Origin: Hungatella sp.
Lineage (GTDB): Bacteria > Bacillota > Clostridia > Lachnospirales > Lachnospiraceae
DNA: 64,000 nt
Direction of reading: 5' to 3'
NCBI GenBank assembly: GCA_009712635.1
Contig: WASS01000020.1
Span: forward strand, 629,208 to 693,207
Below, in pieces: positions 8,349 to 16,321 of this stretch; within the stretch, counting starts at the first letter, position 1; each line of letters starts with the position of its first letter. The notes beneath the pieces are model-generated. The model was not told the DNA's origin and made no database searches. It saw only the letters and a list, made by a program, of their open reading frames with translations. The position numbers and the translations under genes were made by a program.

Positions 8349-8376
8349 AAAAAAGCACCCAGAAGGATGCTTTTTT
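8349..8376 (-). terminator. Factor-independent terminator of the PPC-domain gene
   Basis: Arms 8349-8360 and 8365-8376 form a 12-bp stem with one G-T pair and a T-run in the minus direction, 18 bases after the stop of the PPC-domain gene. Confidence 0.8.
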
Positions 8377-8394
8377 ATTATTTATACTAGAAAA

Positions 8395-8910
8395 TTATTT
8401 ATTATAAGGTCCATTCCAACGCAAGTCTAAGTTCTTAAGCTTACCTACTGGTTCTACAGCAAAGAAATAATAAAGACTTTCAGGCTCTGAAAACCCTGCA
8501 ATTTGAATATAATATTTCCCGCTAGTTGGTGGCGTGAAAGTATAGTGTTCTGGTTCTGCATATTTTTGATTAGCATATCTCCATTTTTTCCATGTTCCAT
8601 CACTATTTTCTTTCCAAATATATATATGTATATCACTATCATAAATATTCTTCAATATAACATCATAAGTCCTAGAACTAGACAGCGTTATATAAAACCA
8701 GTCTTCATCACCATCAACGTGAATATTTGAGTTACGATATCCATCTATATATATGTTGCCAGAAAGTACAGTTGTCGCCGCATATGGATAAGCCGTATCA
8801 ACAGTATTATTTGGTTCATATGGATCTGGACTTACTTCAGCTGCTAATACATTTGTTGACATAATTAAAGTTACAATAAACGTAGTACAGATTAATTTTT
8901 TCAAGCTCAT
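8395..8910 (-). CDS. Secreted PPC-domain (pre-peptidase C-terminal-like) protein
   Basis: A 171-residue exported protein. The N-terminus is a classic signal peptide (basic MSLKK, hydrophobic core, cleavage after VLAA near residue 24). The mature part has the hallmarks of a bacterial pre-peptidase C-terminal domain: DPYEPNNT near its start, a DEDWFYI segment in the middle, and a GKYYIQIAGF strand towards the end. These beta-sandwich domains usually flank secreted proteases, but here the domain stands alone, so the protein may bind a surface or partner. A ribosome site AGGGGGAA precedes the ATG. The gene is AT-rich and has its own terminator. Confidence 0.8.
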   Translation of the reverse strand: MSLKKLICTTFIVTLIMSTNVLAAEVSPDPYEPNNTVDTAYPYAATTVLSGNIYIDGYRNSNIHVDGDEDWFYITLSSSRTYDVILKNIYDSDIHIYIWKENSDGTWKKWRYANQKYAEPEHYTFTPPTSGKYYIQIAGFSEPESLYYFFAVEPVGKLKNLDLRWNGPYNK

Positions 8911-9079
8911 AAATATTCCCCCTTATTAAATATTTATACACAGTATGTTATTTACAATATAGATTTAATTACTTTATTCGGCCCCCTCTCCCTATATACT
9001 TTAAGTTTAGCTTAGCGATTTCTGTATGTCAATGACTATTCGACCGCTCTTTTCGACATTTCTCTATGTCTTAGCTTAA

Positions 9080-9387
9080 TTAAATAGCAATTTGATGATT
9101 AACGGCTAATAGGTCTATGGATTTTTTTTAGTAACAGATAACATGATAGCCCCTTCAATCGCAATCAGAATAAACACGCCTATCTCCTCTGCCGTTTCTT
9201 TGGAAAGCCCATTTTTAATTAAAGAATAGGCATTTTGACTGTCGGATTTATCATGTACAAAAGCCCTTCTAGCAGTGTCCAGCCGTCTAATGCACGGCGG
9301 AGCACTTGCGAGACCCGGAATTGTGATTGGCGCAACTGAAAAAATTAATGTCTTGACTGCCCTGACCGGCCCGGTTTTCGTGGTCAT
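9080..9387 (-). pseudogene. Decayed TetR-family regulator, C-terminal fragment (copy 2)
   Basis: On the minus strand the frame 9387-9115 contains a segment GLSKETAEEIGVFILIAIEGA followed by IMLSVTKK that resembles the last helices of a TetR/AcrR regulator. It then hits a stop, but one frame over the sequence continues as IDLLAVNHQIAI and a stop at 9080-9082. One extra A in the A-run near 9121-9129 would rejoin the two, so a homopolymer frameshift is likely. The first 40 or so residues of the open frame do not look like TetR, and the DNA-binding half is absent. 9080-9346 is duplicated at 7974-8139. Confidence 0.6.
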
Positions 9388-9403
9388 TTTGGATTCGTTT
9401 CAT

Positions 9404-10384
9404 CTATTTCGCTGTTATAAATATCTTATTGATTATTTCTTCAGCTCTTTCTTTATATGTGTGATTTTGTACGCTTATAACAGCATTTTTACGAACTTTC
9501 ATATATTCATCCATGTTTTTTCTATAATATTCCAATAATTCAAGAGTCTCATCAGAAGTATTAGCAATAGCTAATGCACCGCTATTTCCAAACATATTTT
9601 TTATAGCAGTATTATAACAAGAAAGCCCGAAACCTCCGGAGCCTAAAATTTCAAAGGTACGTCTTGTTATAGTTTGATCATGATTTTGTGTGATTAAATT
9701 TATAAAGGAATTATTATATATATCGCAGGTCTTCTCGTAGGGAATTGAGCCTTTGAACCATTCAATTGGTACATCGAGATTTAGAAAATTTTTTATAACC
9801 TGCTTATATTCTGTAGTACCATAAAAATCTATTTTATAATTATTTTCAATTAAGGGTTTTAATATAATAGGAATTGCTTTACTATAGCGGAAATGATCAG
9901 GATTTTGACTTGAATACCATAACCATGCATTTCCAACTAAGCTAATGGTATTATTTTCATTTACAGATGTTGATTTTGGATAATGAATGGTTGGATTATA
10001 AGCAAAATCAAGTCTCTCACAGGGAATACTTTTACTTTTAAGCTTTTCAAGCATTTCAGGACAAATCGAAAATATCATATCGGGCTTTAATAATTCAAAA
10101 CCTGTCATCTGTAAAACGAATTGGCCAACTCCTTCGGTATCCCAGCAAACACACTTATAATTTGGTAAATTTCTGGAACCGATATGATTAAGCATAGAAT
10201 GTTGAAAATAACCCATATGGGAGGAAAGAATTAATAAATCAGGATTTATTAATTCCATTAATTTATCAAAATTTTCTATAGAAGCCGGTGTTATTATTTG
10301 CGCTTCATGACCTGCTGCAGTAAATCCCCATAAAATATCGCCTGCATAAAGCTTGTCAGAATAAATTGCTACCTTATATTTCAT
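9404..10384 (-). CDS. CgeB-like glycosyltransferase
   Basis: A 326-residue protein of the CgeB / glycosyltransferase family-1-like group. It starts with a Rossmann-like segment (KVAIYSDKLYAGD), has a central GNAWLWYS block and carries near residues 240-265 the TRRTFEILGSGGFGLSCYN motif typical of the sugar-nucleotide site in CgeB proteins. In Bacillus CgeB takes part in modifying the outer spore surface; many clostridial relatives glycosylate spore or surface proteins. No signal peptide. The gene is AT-rich and is flanked by decayed sequence, so it may be horizontally acquired. The acceptor is not predictable. Confidence 0.75.
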   Translation of the reverse strand: MKYKVAIYSDKLYAGDILWGFTAAGHEAQIITPASIENFDKLMELINPDLLILSSHMGYFQHSMLNHIGSRNLPNYKCVCWDTEGVGQFVLQMTGFELLKPDMIFSICPEMLEKLKSKSIPCERLDFAYNPTIHYPKSTSVNENNTISLVGNAWLWYSSQNPDHFRYSKAIPIILKPLIENNYKIDFYGTTEYKQVIKNFLNLDVPIEWFKGSIPYEKTCDIYNNSFINLITQNHDQTITRRTFEILGSGGFGLSCYNTAIKNMFGNSGALAIANTSDETLELLEYYRKNMDEYMKVRKNAVISVQNHTYKERAEEIINKIFITAK

Positions 10385-10972
10385 ATTTAATAGTCCTCTT
10401 TGCCCTCTGGCGCACGGAATTTTAACAGTAACTACTAAAATTATATGAAATAAAAAAATCAGTTGCTACTAAAGACTTTGCTTCCACTTAATAATTGGGC
10501 TCTCCCATGCCAGGACAAGCAGTTCACTTTTTCTTATTTTTTTTAGTTGCCAGGATCTGCTGTTTCTCTGTATCGGTGATCCCACCTTTAATGAGGTAAT
10601 ATTTATTCATCTATAATCAGTTAATATGCATATATCAGCTATAATCGCTTATATTACACCACCATTATTCATTCACACAATTTTCACAAGCCGTACAAAA
10701 ATTATTTACATCTTCTACAAACTTACTTCACATCTCTCCTATATACTAAGTTATAGAAACAAGAACTACTCCAAACTTGTTTTATAAAACTTTTTTTCAT
10801 AACTCGCCGGTGAAACCCACATTTCACCGGCTCCTCCCTTTTTATCCTCTTTTTTCCATTTCCATTCCTTTCCAATTCCCTTATATCCTTTAAATTCGGT
10901 TGCAAAGATGTAGTTTCTATTATAGAATAGGAAACGTGCACCTGGCATATGCAGATTTGGAGGAAATTATAC
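10385..10972. other. 588-bp intergenic region without a supported gene
   Basis: The region between the CgeB-like gene and the phosphofructokinase gene is AT-rich. The only clear structure is a perfect 10-bp hairpin (10806-10815 with 10822-10831, 6-base loop), followed on the plus strand by a pyrimidine-rich run. Open frames on the minus strand here lack ribosome sites and family character. Confidence 0.6.
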
Positions 10973-12190
10973 ATGAAGAAAAATGTAATCGTAGGACAAT
11001 CTGGCGGACCGACCGCTGTGATTAATGCAAGCCTTTACGGCGTTATAATAGAAGGAATGGCTCACGAAGAGATCGGCCGGGTTTACGGCATGATCAATGG
11101 CATAGAAGGCTTCATGTCCGGGAATTATATGGATCTGACCAATGATTTAACACAGGAGGAACTGGAGCTGCTGAAACTGACACCAGCGGCATACCTTGGC
11201 TCCTGCCGTTATAAACTGCCCGATGATTTGTCATCACCATTCTACCCTGCACTGTTTGAAAAATTCCGTGCAATGGAGATTGGTTATTTCTTTTATATTG
11301 GCGGTAATGATTCCATGGATACCGTAAGCAAGCTTTCCCGTTACGCTTCTCATCACAAAAGCAGCATCAAATTTATCGGTATTCCTAAGACCATTGATAA
11401 TGATCTGATTCATACCGATCATACTCCCGGATTTGGAAGTGCTGCAAAATATGTGGCTGACACGGTACGGGAAATTGTTTTGGATTCCTGTGTTTATCAG
11501 CAAAAGTCTGTGACGATTATTGAACTGATGGGACGTCATGCAGGCTGGCTCACCGCTGCCAGTTCTCTCGCAAGAAAATTTGAAGGAGATAATCCTGTCC
11601 TGATTTATCTTCCGGAAGCTGCCTTTGAATTTGAACAATTTGCAGCGGATGTTGAAAAGGCTTTGTCTAAAAAAAGTTCCGTTATTGTCTGCATCTCTGA
11701 AGGAATTTCAGATGCAAATGGAAAATTTATTTGTGAGTACGCAGACGAAGTCCGAACCGATACTTTTGGCCACAAGATGCTGACTGGAAGCGGTAAAATG
11801 TTAGAGAATTTTGTCCGCAATCGCTTTGGTGTAAAGGTTCGCTCCATTGAGCTTAACGTAAATCAGCGCTGCAGCGGCATGCTTGCATCGGCAACTGATA
11901 TCGAAGAGGCGGTCACTGCCGGCAGGGAAGGAATCAAAGCTTCCCTAAACGGAGCCACAGGTATTATGATCGCCTTCAAACGTATTTCTGATTCCCCTTA
12001 TGAGATCCAATGCGTTACAGTTGATGTAAATGAAGTATGCAACAAAGAAAAACTGTTCCCTTCCCATTGGATCTGCGATCATGGTACCAATGTTACAGAA
12101 GATTTTCTTACCTATGCGCTGCCTTTAATTCAGGGTGAGCCAGACAGGATCATAAAGGATGGAAGACCCCTCTACCTGTACCGATCTTAA
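10973..12190 (+). CDS. pfp: 6-phosphofructokinase, probably pyrophosphate-dependent
   Basis: A 405-residue phosphofructokinase, phosphorylating fructose 6-phosphate at C1 in glycolysis. GQSGGPT at 8-14, GGNDS at 110-114, PKTIDND at 138-144 (D142 the catalytic base) and MGRHAGW are all present. In the known ATP enzymes the second residue of GG-D-G-S is Gly and the site before TIDND is Gly; here they are D113 and K139, the pair that blocks ATP and marks PPi-using enzymes. So I infer PPi dependence. The protein is longer than ATP-type PfkA (about 320). The start at 10973 has TTGGAGG upstream; an in-frame ATG at 10949 does not. Confidence 0.87.
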   Translation: MKKNVIVGQSGGPTAVINASLYGVIIEGMAHEEIGRVYGMINGIEGFMSGNYMDLTNDLTQEELELLKLTPAAYLGSCRYKLPDDLSSPFYPALFEKFRAMEIGYFFYIGGNDSMDTVSKLSRYASHHKSSIKFIGIPKTIDNDLIHTDHTPGFGSAAKYVADTVREIVLDSCVYQQKSVTIIELMGRHAGWLTAASSLARKFEGDNPVLIYLPEAAFEFEQFAADVEKALSKKSSVIVCISEGISDANGKFICEYADEVRTDTFGHKMLTGSGKMLENFVRNRFGVKVRSIELNVNQRCSGMLASATDIEEAVTAGREGIKASLNGATGIMIAFKRISDSPYEIQCVTVDVNEVCNKEKLFPSHWICDHGTNVTEDFLTYALPLIQGEPDRIIKDGRPLYLYRS

Positions 12191-12207
12191 TATCAGGGGG
12201 TTTTCAG

Positions 12208-12264
12208 AAAAAAAGGCTGTTTTAAGCTGACGACACCGGATCGGCTTGAAACAGCCTTTTTTCT
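12208..12264 (+). terminator. Factor-independent terminator of pfp
   Basis: A long stem pairs the AAAAGGCTGTTT region near 12211 with AAACAGCCTTTT near 12249-12260, ending in a T-run. It follows the pfp stop by about 20 bases. Confidence 0.8.
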
Positions 12265-12452
12265 TTTCCTGATATATTTTCTCAACTACTCTTTTTTCTG
12301 TTTACATCTTACCCTTTTTCCCTATACGAATTACATGTTTTATATTTATTTTATTATTTTTGTTAAATAAGTAATTTTTTGCATGCTTGCCTCATATGCT
12401 TATAATAATAGATATTTCTATTTTCTAACGCACTTATGGGAGAAAGTGAACA

Positions 12453-14099
12453 ATGGACGGAGATGTTTTTTTAGACCGCATACCATGCGGCATACTAAAG
12501 CTTAAGACGGAAGAACACTTTCCAGTTTCTTATTCAAATGAAATGATTAAGAACTGGTTTCAGTCACCTTCCTGCCTTGAGGATATGATCTGTGATTCTG
12601 AGTACAGCGAAATTGAAGAAAGAATTCACAGTCATATGGAAATGGAATCCAGTACGTTCAGGCTGGAATTCAGATCCAAAGCAATGGATAACCACAGCTG
12701 GTTTTCCATGGATTTTAATTTTATACGAGAAGAAGAGTTATTCTATTGTTCTGTATCGGATATCACCTGCCTGAAGAGGAGTATGGAAAGCCTAAGAGCT
12801 CAGGAGGAGCAATACCGCCTTGCAAGTCGTCATTCCGGCTGTATTGTATGCATCTACGATATACCAAACAGAACCCTTTCTCCTTCCTCAGAATTTACCA
12901 GATGTTTTCCAGCCTCATTTAACACGCCTCTTTCCCCGGAATATTTAATAGAAAATGGCGTTGTACATAAGGAGAGCATTAAAGATTTTCTGGACTTTTA
13001 CGAAGAAATGGAGCGAGGTACTCCGGAAGGTGAATGCGCAGTCAGGCTAAAAACCGGATCCGGGGAATATCACTGGTTTTCCAAGCATTTTTCGCTGGTA
13101 TATACGGAAGAAAAAAAGCCACTGCGTGGAATTATTTCCTATCAGGATATTACAGATCAATACGAAAAAGAACTGGCATATCAACGTTGGGCTGAGTATA
13201 TGCGGGAACAGAAAAAAGACTGTATCGGTTATTATGAGTACAATACCAAATCAGATCTGTTTGAAGAGATAATCGGAGAAATGACCAGCAATGTTCCGGA
13301 TGAAGCAAAAAATTCTTTTGCCGATATCATGAATTATATTGCAGAGCATGAGATTTTCGAAGAAGACAAAGAGCTTTATTTAAGTTTCTTCAATAAAGAG
13401 CACCTGCTTTTCCAGTATTATCAGGGAAACCGCTCTCTCCGGCTGGAACATCGCCGTTTAAGGGCTGATGGCAGCGTCTGCTGGACTCTTGGTATGGTAC
13501 AGATTGTCACTGACCCTTATACGGACACCATCAAGGCTTTTATTCTAATTAAGGATATTGATGCCTCAAAGCGGGAAGCTCTGACTTTACATGAACTGTC
13601 CCAGCAGGACTGTCTGACAGGGCTGCTAAACAGATCAGCCGCTATCCGGGCTATCCGTCATATTTTAAACAGCGGGAAAGGACATCATATCCTGATTATG
13701 CTGGATATTGATCAGTTTAAACAGTTAAACGACAATTATGGTCACCAGTTTGGGGATAAGGCGCTTCATCGGGCTGCATCAAGGCTAAAATCTGCACTTA
13801 GGAGAGAGGACGTCTTTGGCCGTTTAGGCGGCGATGAATTTATCATTCTTCTAAAAGATGTATCTTACAGTATGGATCTATATTCCAGACTGGAAAACTT
13901 ATGCAGTTTAATTGGAAGCGCTCTGGAACCGGAAGTACATATATCAGGAAGCTTGGGAACTGCCGCCTACCCGGAGGACGGGGTCACGTTTGAAGAATTA
14001 TATAAGAAAGCAGATATCGCACTGTATCAGGCGAAAAAACATGGCAGAAATCAGTATACGGTTTATGAACCTGGGATGTCCATGGCCAATAGTGAGTAA
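12453..14099 (+). CDS. PAS-containing diguanylate cyclase
   Basis: A 548-residue cytoplasmic signalling protein with no membrane segment. The first 375 residues contain about three PAS/PAC-like units (each ending in a VSDITCLK-, SYQDITDQ- or KDIDASK-type strand). The C-terminal GGDEF domain starts at about residue 385 (DCLTGLLNR), with LDIDQFKQLND and an intact GGDEF near residue 460. An RRED I-site stands five residues before it, so product inhibition by cyclic di-GMP is expected. It should make cyclic di-GMP from two GTP in response to a ligand or redox signal sensed by PAS. It has its own terminator and stands alone. Confidence 0.9.
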   Translation: MDGDVFLDRIPCGILKLKTEEHFPVSYSNEMIKNWFQSPSCLEDMICDSEYSEIEERIHSHMEMESSTFRLEFRSKAMDNHSWFSMDFNFIREEELFYCSVSDITCLKRSMESLRAQEEQYRLASRHSGCIVCIYDIPNRTLSPSSEFTRCFPASFNTPLSPEYLIENGVVHKESIKDFLDFYEEMERGTPEGECAVRLKTGSGEYHWFSKHFSLVYTEEKKPLRGIISYQDITDQYEKELAYQRWAEYMREQKKDCIGYYEYNTKSDLFEEIIGEMTSNVPDEAKNSFADIMNYIAEHEIFEEDKELYLSFFNKEHLLFQYYQGNRSLRLEHRRLRADGSVCWTLGMVQIVTDPYTDTIKAFILIKDIDASKREALTLHELSQQDCLTGLLNRSAAIRAIRHILNSGKGHHILIMLDIDQFKQLNDNYGHQFGDKALHRAASRLKSALRREDVFGRLGGDEFIILLKDVSYSMDLYSRLENLCSLIGSALEPEVHISGSLGTAAYPEDGVTFEELYKKADIALYQAKKHGRNQYTVYEPGMSMANSE

Positions 14100-14101
14100 A
14101 T

Positions 14102-14130
14102 AAAAAAGAGAGGTGCTCCTCTCTTTTTTA
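14102..14130 (+). terminator. Factor-independent terminator of the GGDEF gene
   Basis: A 12-bp perfect stem (14102-14113 with 14118-14129), a TGCT loop and a T-run end the transcript just after the stop at 14099. Confidence 0.9.
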
Positions 14131-14165
14131 CTGCCCTGCAGTTTTCATGCAGGACATCTTCATAA

Positions 14166-14249
14166 TGCAGAAGAAGGGACTTGAACCCTCAAGGTATTGC
14201 TACCACACGGACCTGAACCGTGCGCGTCTGCCAATTCCGCCACTTCTGC
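14166..14249 (-). tRNA. tRNA-Leu(CAG)
   Basis: An 84-base class II tRNA: acceptor GCAGAAG/CTTCTGC, long variable arm (TAGCAATACC type), T-loop TTCAAGT. The anticodon stem CACGG/CCGTG encloses TTCAGGT, so the anticodon is CAG. CCA is not encoded. An identical copy is at 14557-14640. Confidence 0.95.
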
Positions 14250-14424
14250 TTTCGCAATTGCACAAATTGATGAATCAATTCGTACAATTATAATACTATA
14301 CTTTTCCAAAATAAGCAAGCACTTTTTTATTTTTTTATTCCTTCTCCTGGAACAATATCTTTCTATTACTATAATAAATTGTAATAAAAAAGCAGTTCTT
14401 CATCAGTGAAAAACTGCTCTTCAA

Positions 14425-14508
14425 TGCGGGAGATGGGACTTGAACCCACACGATCATACAACCACAAGATCCTTAGTCTTGCCTGTCTGCCAATTCCAGC
14501 ACTCCCGC
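14425..14508 (-). tRNA. tRNA-Leu(AAG)
   Basis: An 84-base class II tRNA with acceptor GCGGGAG/CTCCCGC, a long variable arm and T-loop TTCAAGT. The anticodon stem CAAGA/TCTTG encloses CTAAGGA, so the anticodon reads AAG (A at position 34). CCA is not encoded. The same sequence occurs inverted at 14799-14882. Confidence 0.92.
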
Positions 14509-14556
14509 ATGTCATATTATATAAAACCTTACAGCCATGACACTCTATAAGATTCG

Positions 14557-14640
14557 TGCAGAAGAAGGGACTTGAACCCTCAAGGTATTGCTACCACACG
14601 GACCTGAACCGTGCGCGTCTGCCAATTCCGCCACTTCTGC
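14557..14640 (-). tRNA. tRNA-Leu(CAG), second copy
   Basis: Identical over its 84 bases to the tRNA at 14166-14249, including the CAG anticodon. The pair flanks the minus-strand tRNA-Leu(AAG). Confidence 0.95.
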
Positions 14641-14798
14641 AATTCGTCGTTATCTCTTTCAGCGACAATAGCTATTATAGTATACAAGCCTGGTTCTGTC
14701 AACACGAATTTCAATTATTTTTAAAATTATTTTTTTGTATATATTTTTTAAATAATATTGACAATTCTTCGTAAAGATGGTAAAATTACTTTCGTTGT

Positions 14799-14882
14799 GC
14801 GGGAGTGCTGGAATTGGCAGACAGGCAAGACTAAGGATCTTGTGGTTGTATGATCGTGTGGGTTCAAGTCCCATCTCCCGCA
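14799..14882 (+). tRNA. tRNA-Leu(AAG), inverted copy
   Basis: The same 84-base tRNA as 14425-14508 but on the plus strand, with anticodon AAG. It heads the plus-strand pair with tRNA-Asn. Confidence 0.92.
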
Positions 14883-14948
14883 TTTTCAATAATAAAAGAG
14901 AGTTTTCTCTTGACATATTTCACTTTTAGAGTATAATAGGTCGTATAT

Positions 14949-15021
14949 TCCTCGATAGCTCAGTCGGTAGAGCAAACGGCTGTTAACCGTTGGGTCGTAG
15001 GTTCAAGTCCTACTCGGGGAG
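14949..15021 (+). tRNA. tRNA-Asn(GTT)
   Basis: A 73-base tRNA: acceptor TCCTCGA/TCGGGGA, D-arm with AGCTCAGTCGGTAGAGC, anticodon stem AACGG/CCGTT around CTGTTAA (anticodon GTT), T-arm with GTTCAAGTC. CCA is not encoded. Confidence 0.96.
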
Positions 15022-15026
15022 TTTTT

Positions 15027-15053
15027 AATCACACTTTATGTGTGATTTTTTTA
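15027..15053 (+). terminator. Terminator after tRNA-Asn
   Basis: An 8-bp stem (AATCACAC, 15027-15034, with 15040-15047) and a T-run directly follow the tRNA. Confidence 0.9.
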
Positions 15054-15129
15054 TTGTCTTTTTAAGAAAACATATTTTTTCATTTCCCATCATATATATT
15101 ACTGTACATACCTGTCAAGGTGGTACTTA

Positions 15130-15198
15130 GGTGCTTCTTTTTGCACCCGCATTTCCGGGCGGAAGTCTCAATCTCCTGTAGACTTCCGCCCCTTTTTT
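15130..15198 (+). terminator. Strong orphan terminator with a preceding hairpin
   Basis: A 12-bp stem (15157-15168 with 15180-15191) is followed by CTTTTTT. A smaller hairpin (GGTGC/GCACC, 15130-15148) stands just before it. The tRNA transcript already ends at 15053 and no gene lies between, so this may end a small untranslated RNA. Confidence 0.7.
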
Positions 15199-15273
15199 CC
15201 TTTTCAGATTTTGTTAACTGCAATCCATAAATCTCATATAATAATAATAACATAAAATGAAAGGGTGTAGAAT

Positions 15274-15585
15274 ATGCCCCCATTCCCACCTTACGGTAAC
15301 CCTCCAGGCGGTCCAATGCCTATGGGTCCTCCACCATCATCCGCGCCGCCAAAGCCCTCACAGGCCCGTTCTGGATCAGCTACCAAAATGGTCAGCCCCG
15401 GTTCCATGCAAAACTGTATCGGACGATTTACCTATGTATGGTTGAGCAACGGACAGGAGTTTTGGTTCTTTCCTATTCAGATCTGGCGTGACAGCGTCTC
15501 AGGCTTCCGCTGGGACAGAAGATTTGGTTGGTCATACACAGGAATATCGTTAAATCGGATTGATATGTTCACCTGCTCCTGGTAG
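15274..15585 (+). CDS. Pro-rich protein with aromatic C-terminal domain, 103 aa
   Basis: The first 35 residues are a low-complexity Pro/Gly/Met segment (PPFPPYGNPPGG and so on). The remaining 65 form a compact, Trp/Phe-rich domain containing GRFTYVWLSNGQEFWFFP and ending RIDMFTCSW. It recalls small clostridial and Bacillus proteins with collagen-like or Pro-rich leaders, possibly on the spore or cell surface, but I cannot name the family. No signal peptide. AAAGGG precedes the ATG. It lies 58 bases before the next unknown gene on the same strand, so the two probably work together. Confidence 0.7.
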   Translation: MPPFPPYGNPPGGPMPMGPPPSSAPPKPSQARSGSATKMVSPGSMQNCIGRFTYVWLSNGQEFWFFPIQIWRDSVSGFRWDRRFGWSYTGISLNRIDMFTCSW

Positions 15586-15643
15586 AGAAAACAACTCCAG
15601 CCAGACCGTTAAACGATAACAATTCAGAAAGGTATATGGTAAT

Positions 15644-16213
15644 ATGGATCAATATTCATGCCGTTACGATACGTGCATATTACCCAAAAAAGCAGATGTA
15701 CCAATAGAACTCTACAAATCGCTGCAAGGAAAATATTTTATCGGTTACGCGGATAACTTGTCTTTTGGCAACAATACCAGCGCCTGGGCCAGGTTATATA
15801 ATCCCAGCCACTCACAGGTAAACCTATATGTAAATGTATGGACTGTTACAGATATTTCCGAAGCTCCTTACCGCGCTCAATTTTGGTTTAATGCAACTCC
15901 ACCTGGCACGCCGATGAATTCAGATTTGGTAACGCCTACCAATACCGCTATTATTCCTTTGCCGGAACCAATAATTAAGTTACAATATGCTTCCAATGTG
16001 GAAGGCGATCCAACGGGAGGCATAAAAGCATTTGTCCGGAGGGCTCAACCTGAAACAACTCTGGTAGAGAGTGAAAATGGTAAACTAATATTCCCGCCGG
16101 GAGGTTCTTTATTGATATTCCTCTCTACGCCAGAATCTCCTACATCTTCTGCTTCTGGCAGAATAGCTTTTGGCTGGTGGGAAGAAAGCATTTATGATTC
16201 GTGTATCGTATGA
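15644..16213 (+). CDS. Unknown protein with predicted beta structure (DUF6143-like), 189 aa
   Basis: A 189-residue protein rich in beta-strand-type sequence and aromatic residues, with Pro-rich turns (TPPGTPMN, PPGGSLL). A central block, KYFIGYADNLSFGN then ARLYNPSHSQVNLYVNVWTV, looks like a jelly-roll or sandwich fold, and I recall similar sequences under the DUF6143 label; this is from memory. No signal peptide or membrane segment. GAAAGG precedes the start. It follows the Pro-rich gene, and a long hairpin ends the transcript. Structural, surface or spore roles are possible but unproven. Confidence 0.65.
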   Translation: MDQYSCRYDTCILPKKADVPIELYKSLQGKYFIGYADNLSFGNNTSAWARLYNPSHSQVNLYVNVWTVTDISEAPYRAQFWFNATPPGTPMNSDLVTPTNTAIIPLPEPIIKLQYASNVEGDPTGGIKAFVRRAQPETTLVESENGKLIFPPGGSLLIFLSTPESPTSSASGRIAFGWWEESIYDSCIV

Positions 16214-16225
16214 CCGGATTTACAA

Positions 16226-16262
16226 TGAAAGGAAGCAAAAATATCACTTTTGCTTCCTTTCA
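16226..16262 (+). terminator. Long perfect hairpin after the unknown gene pair
   Basis: A 15-bp perfect stem (16226-16240 with 16248-16262) and 7-base loop lie just after the stop at 16213. The right arm itself is T-rich but no T-run follows, so termination efficiency is uncertain. Confidence 0.6.
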
Positions 16263-16275
16263 GCATTGAATCCTA

Positions 16276-16302
16276 TAAAAAAACCCCGTAAACACGAGGT
16301 TT
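16276..16302 (-). terminator. Terminator of the infC-rpmI-rplT operon
   Basis: In the minus direction an 8-bp stem (arms 16281-16288 and 16295-16302, one G-T pair) is followed by a run of seven T. It stands 20 bases after the rplT stop. Confidence 0.8.
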
Positions 16303-16321
16303 CCGAGGTTTGAATATGCGA

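Noticed and set aside
9275-9538. Plus-strand frame across the TetR remnant
   Set aside because: It runs through the antisense of the decayed TetR tail and into the 3' end of the CgeB-like gene; no ribosome site.
10723-10974. Minus-strand frames of 60-83 codons upstream of pfp
   Set aside because: No ribosome sites, no family character, and they overlap the pfp ribosome site region.
14197-14916. Open frames over the tRNA cluster
   Set aside because: They are translations of tRNA sequences on either strand.
15080-15316. Minus-strand 78-codon frame
   Set aside because: Crosses the strong terminator and the start of the Pro-rich gene; no ribosome site and no family features.
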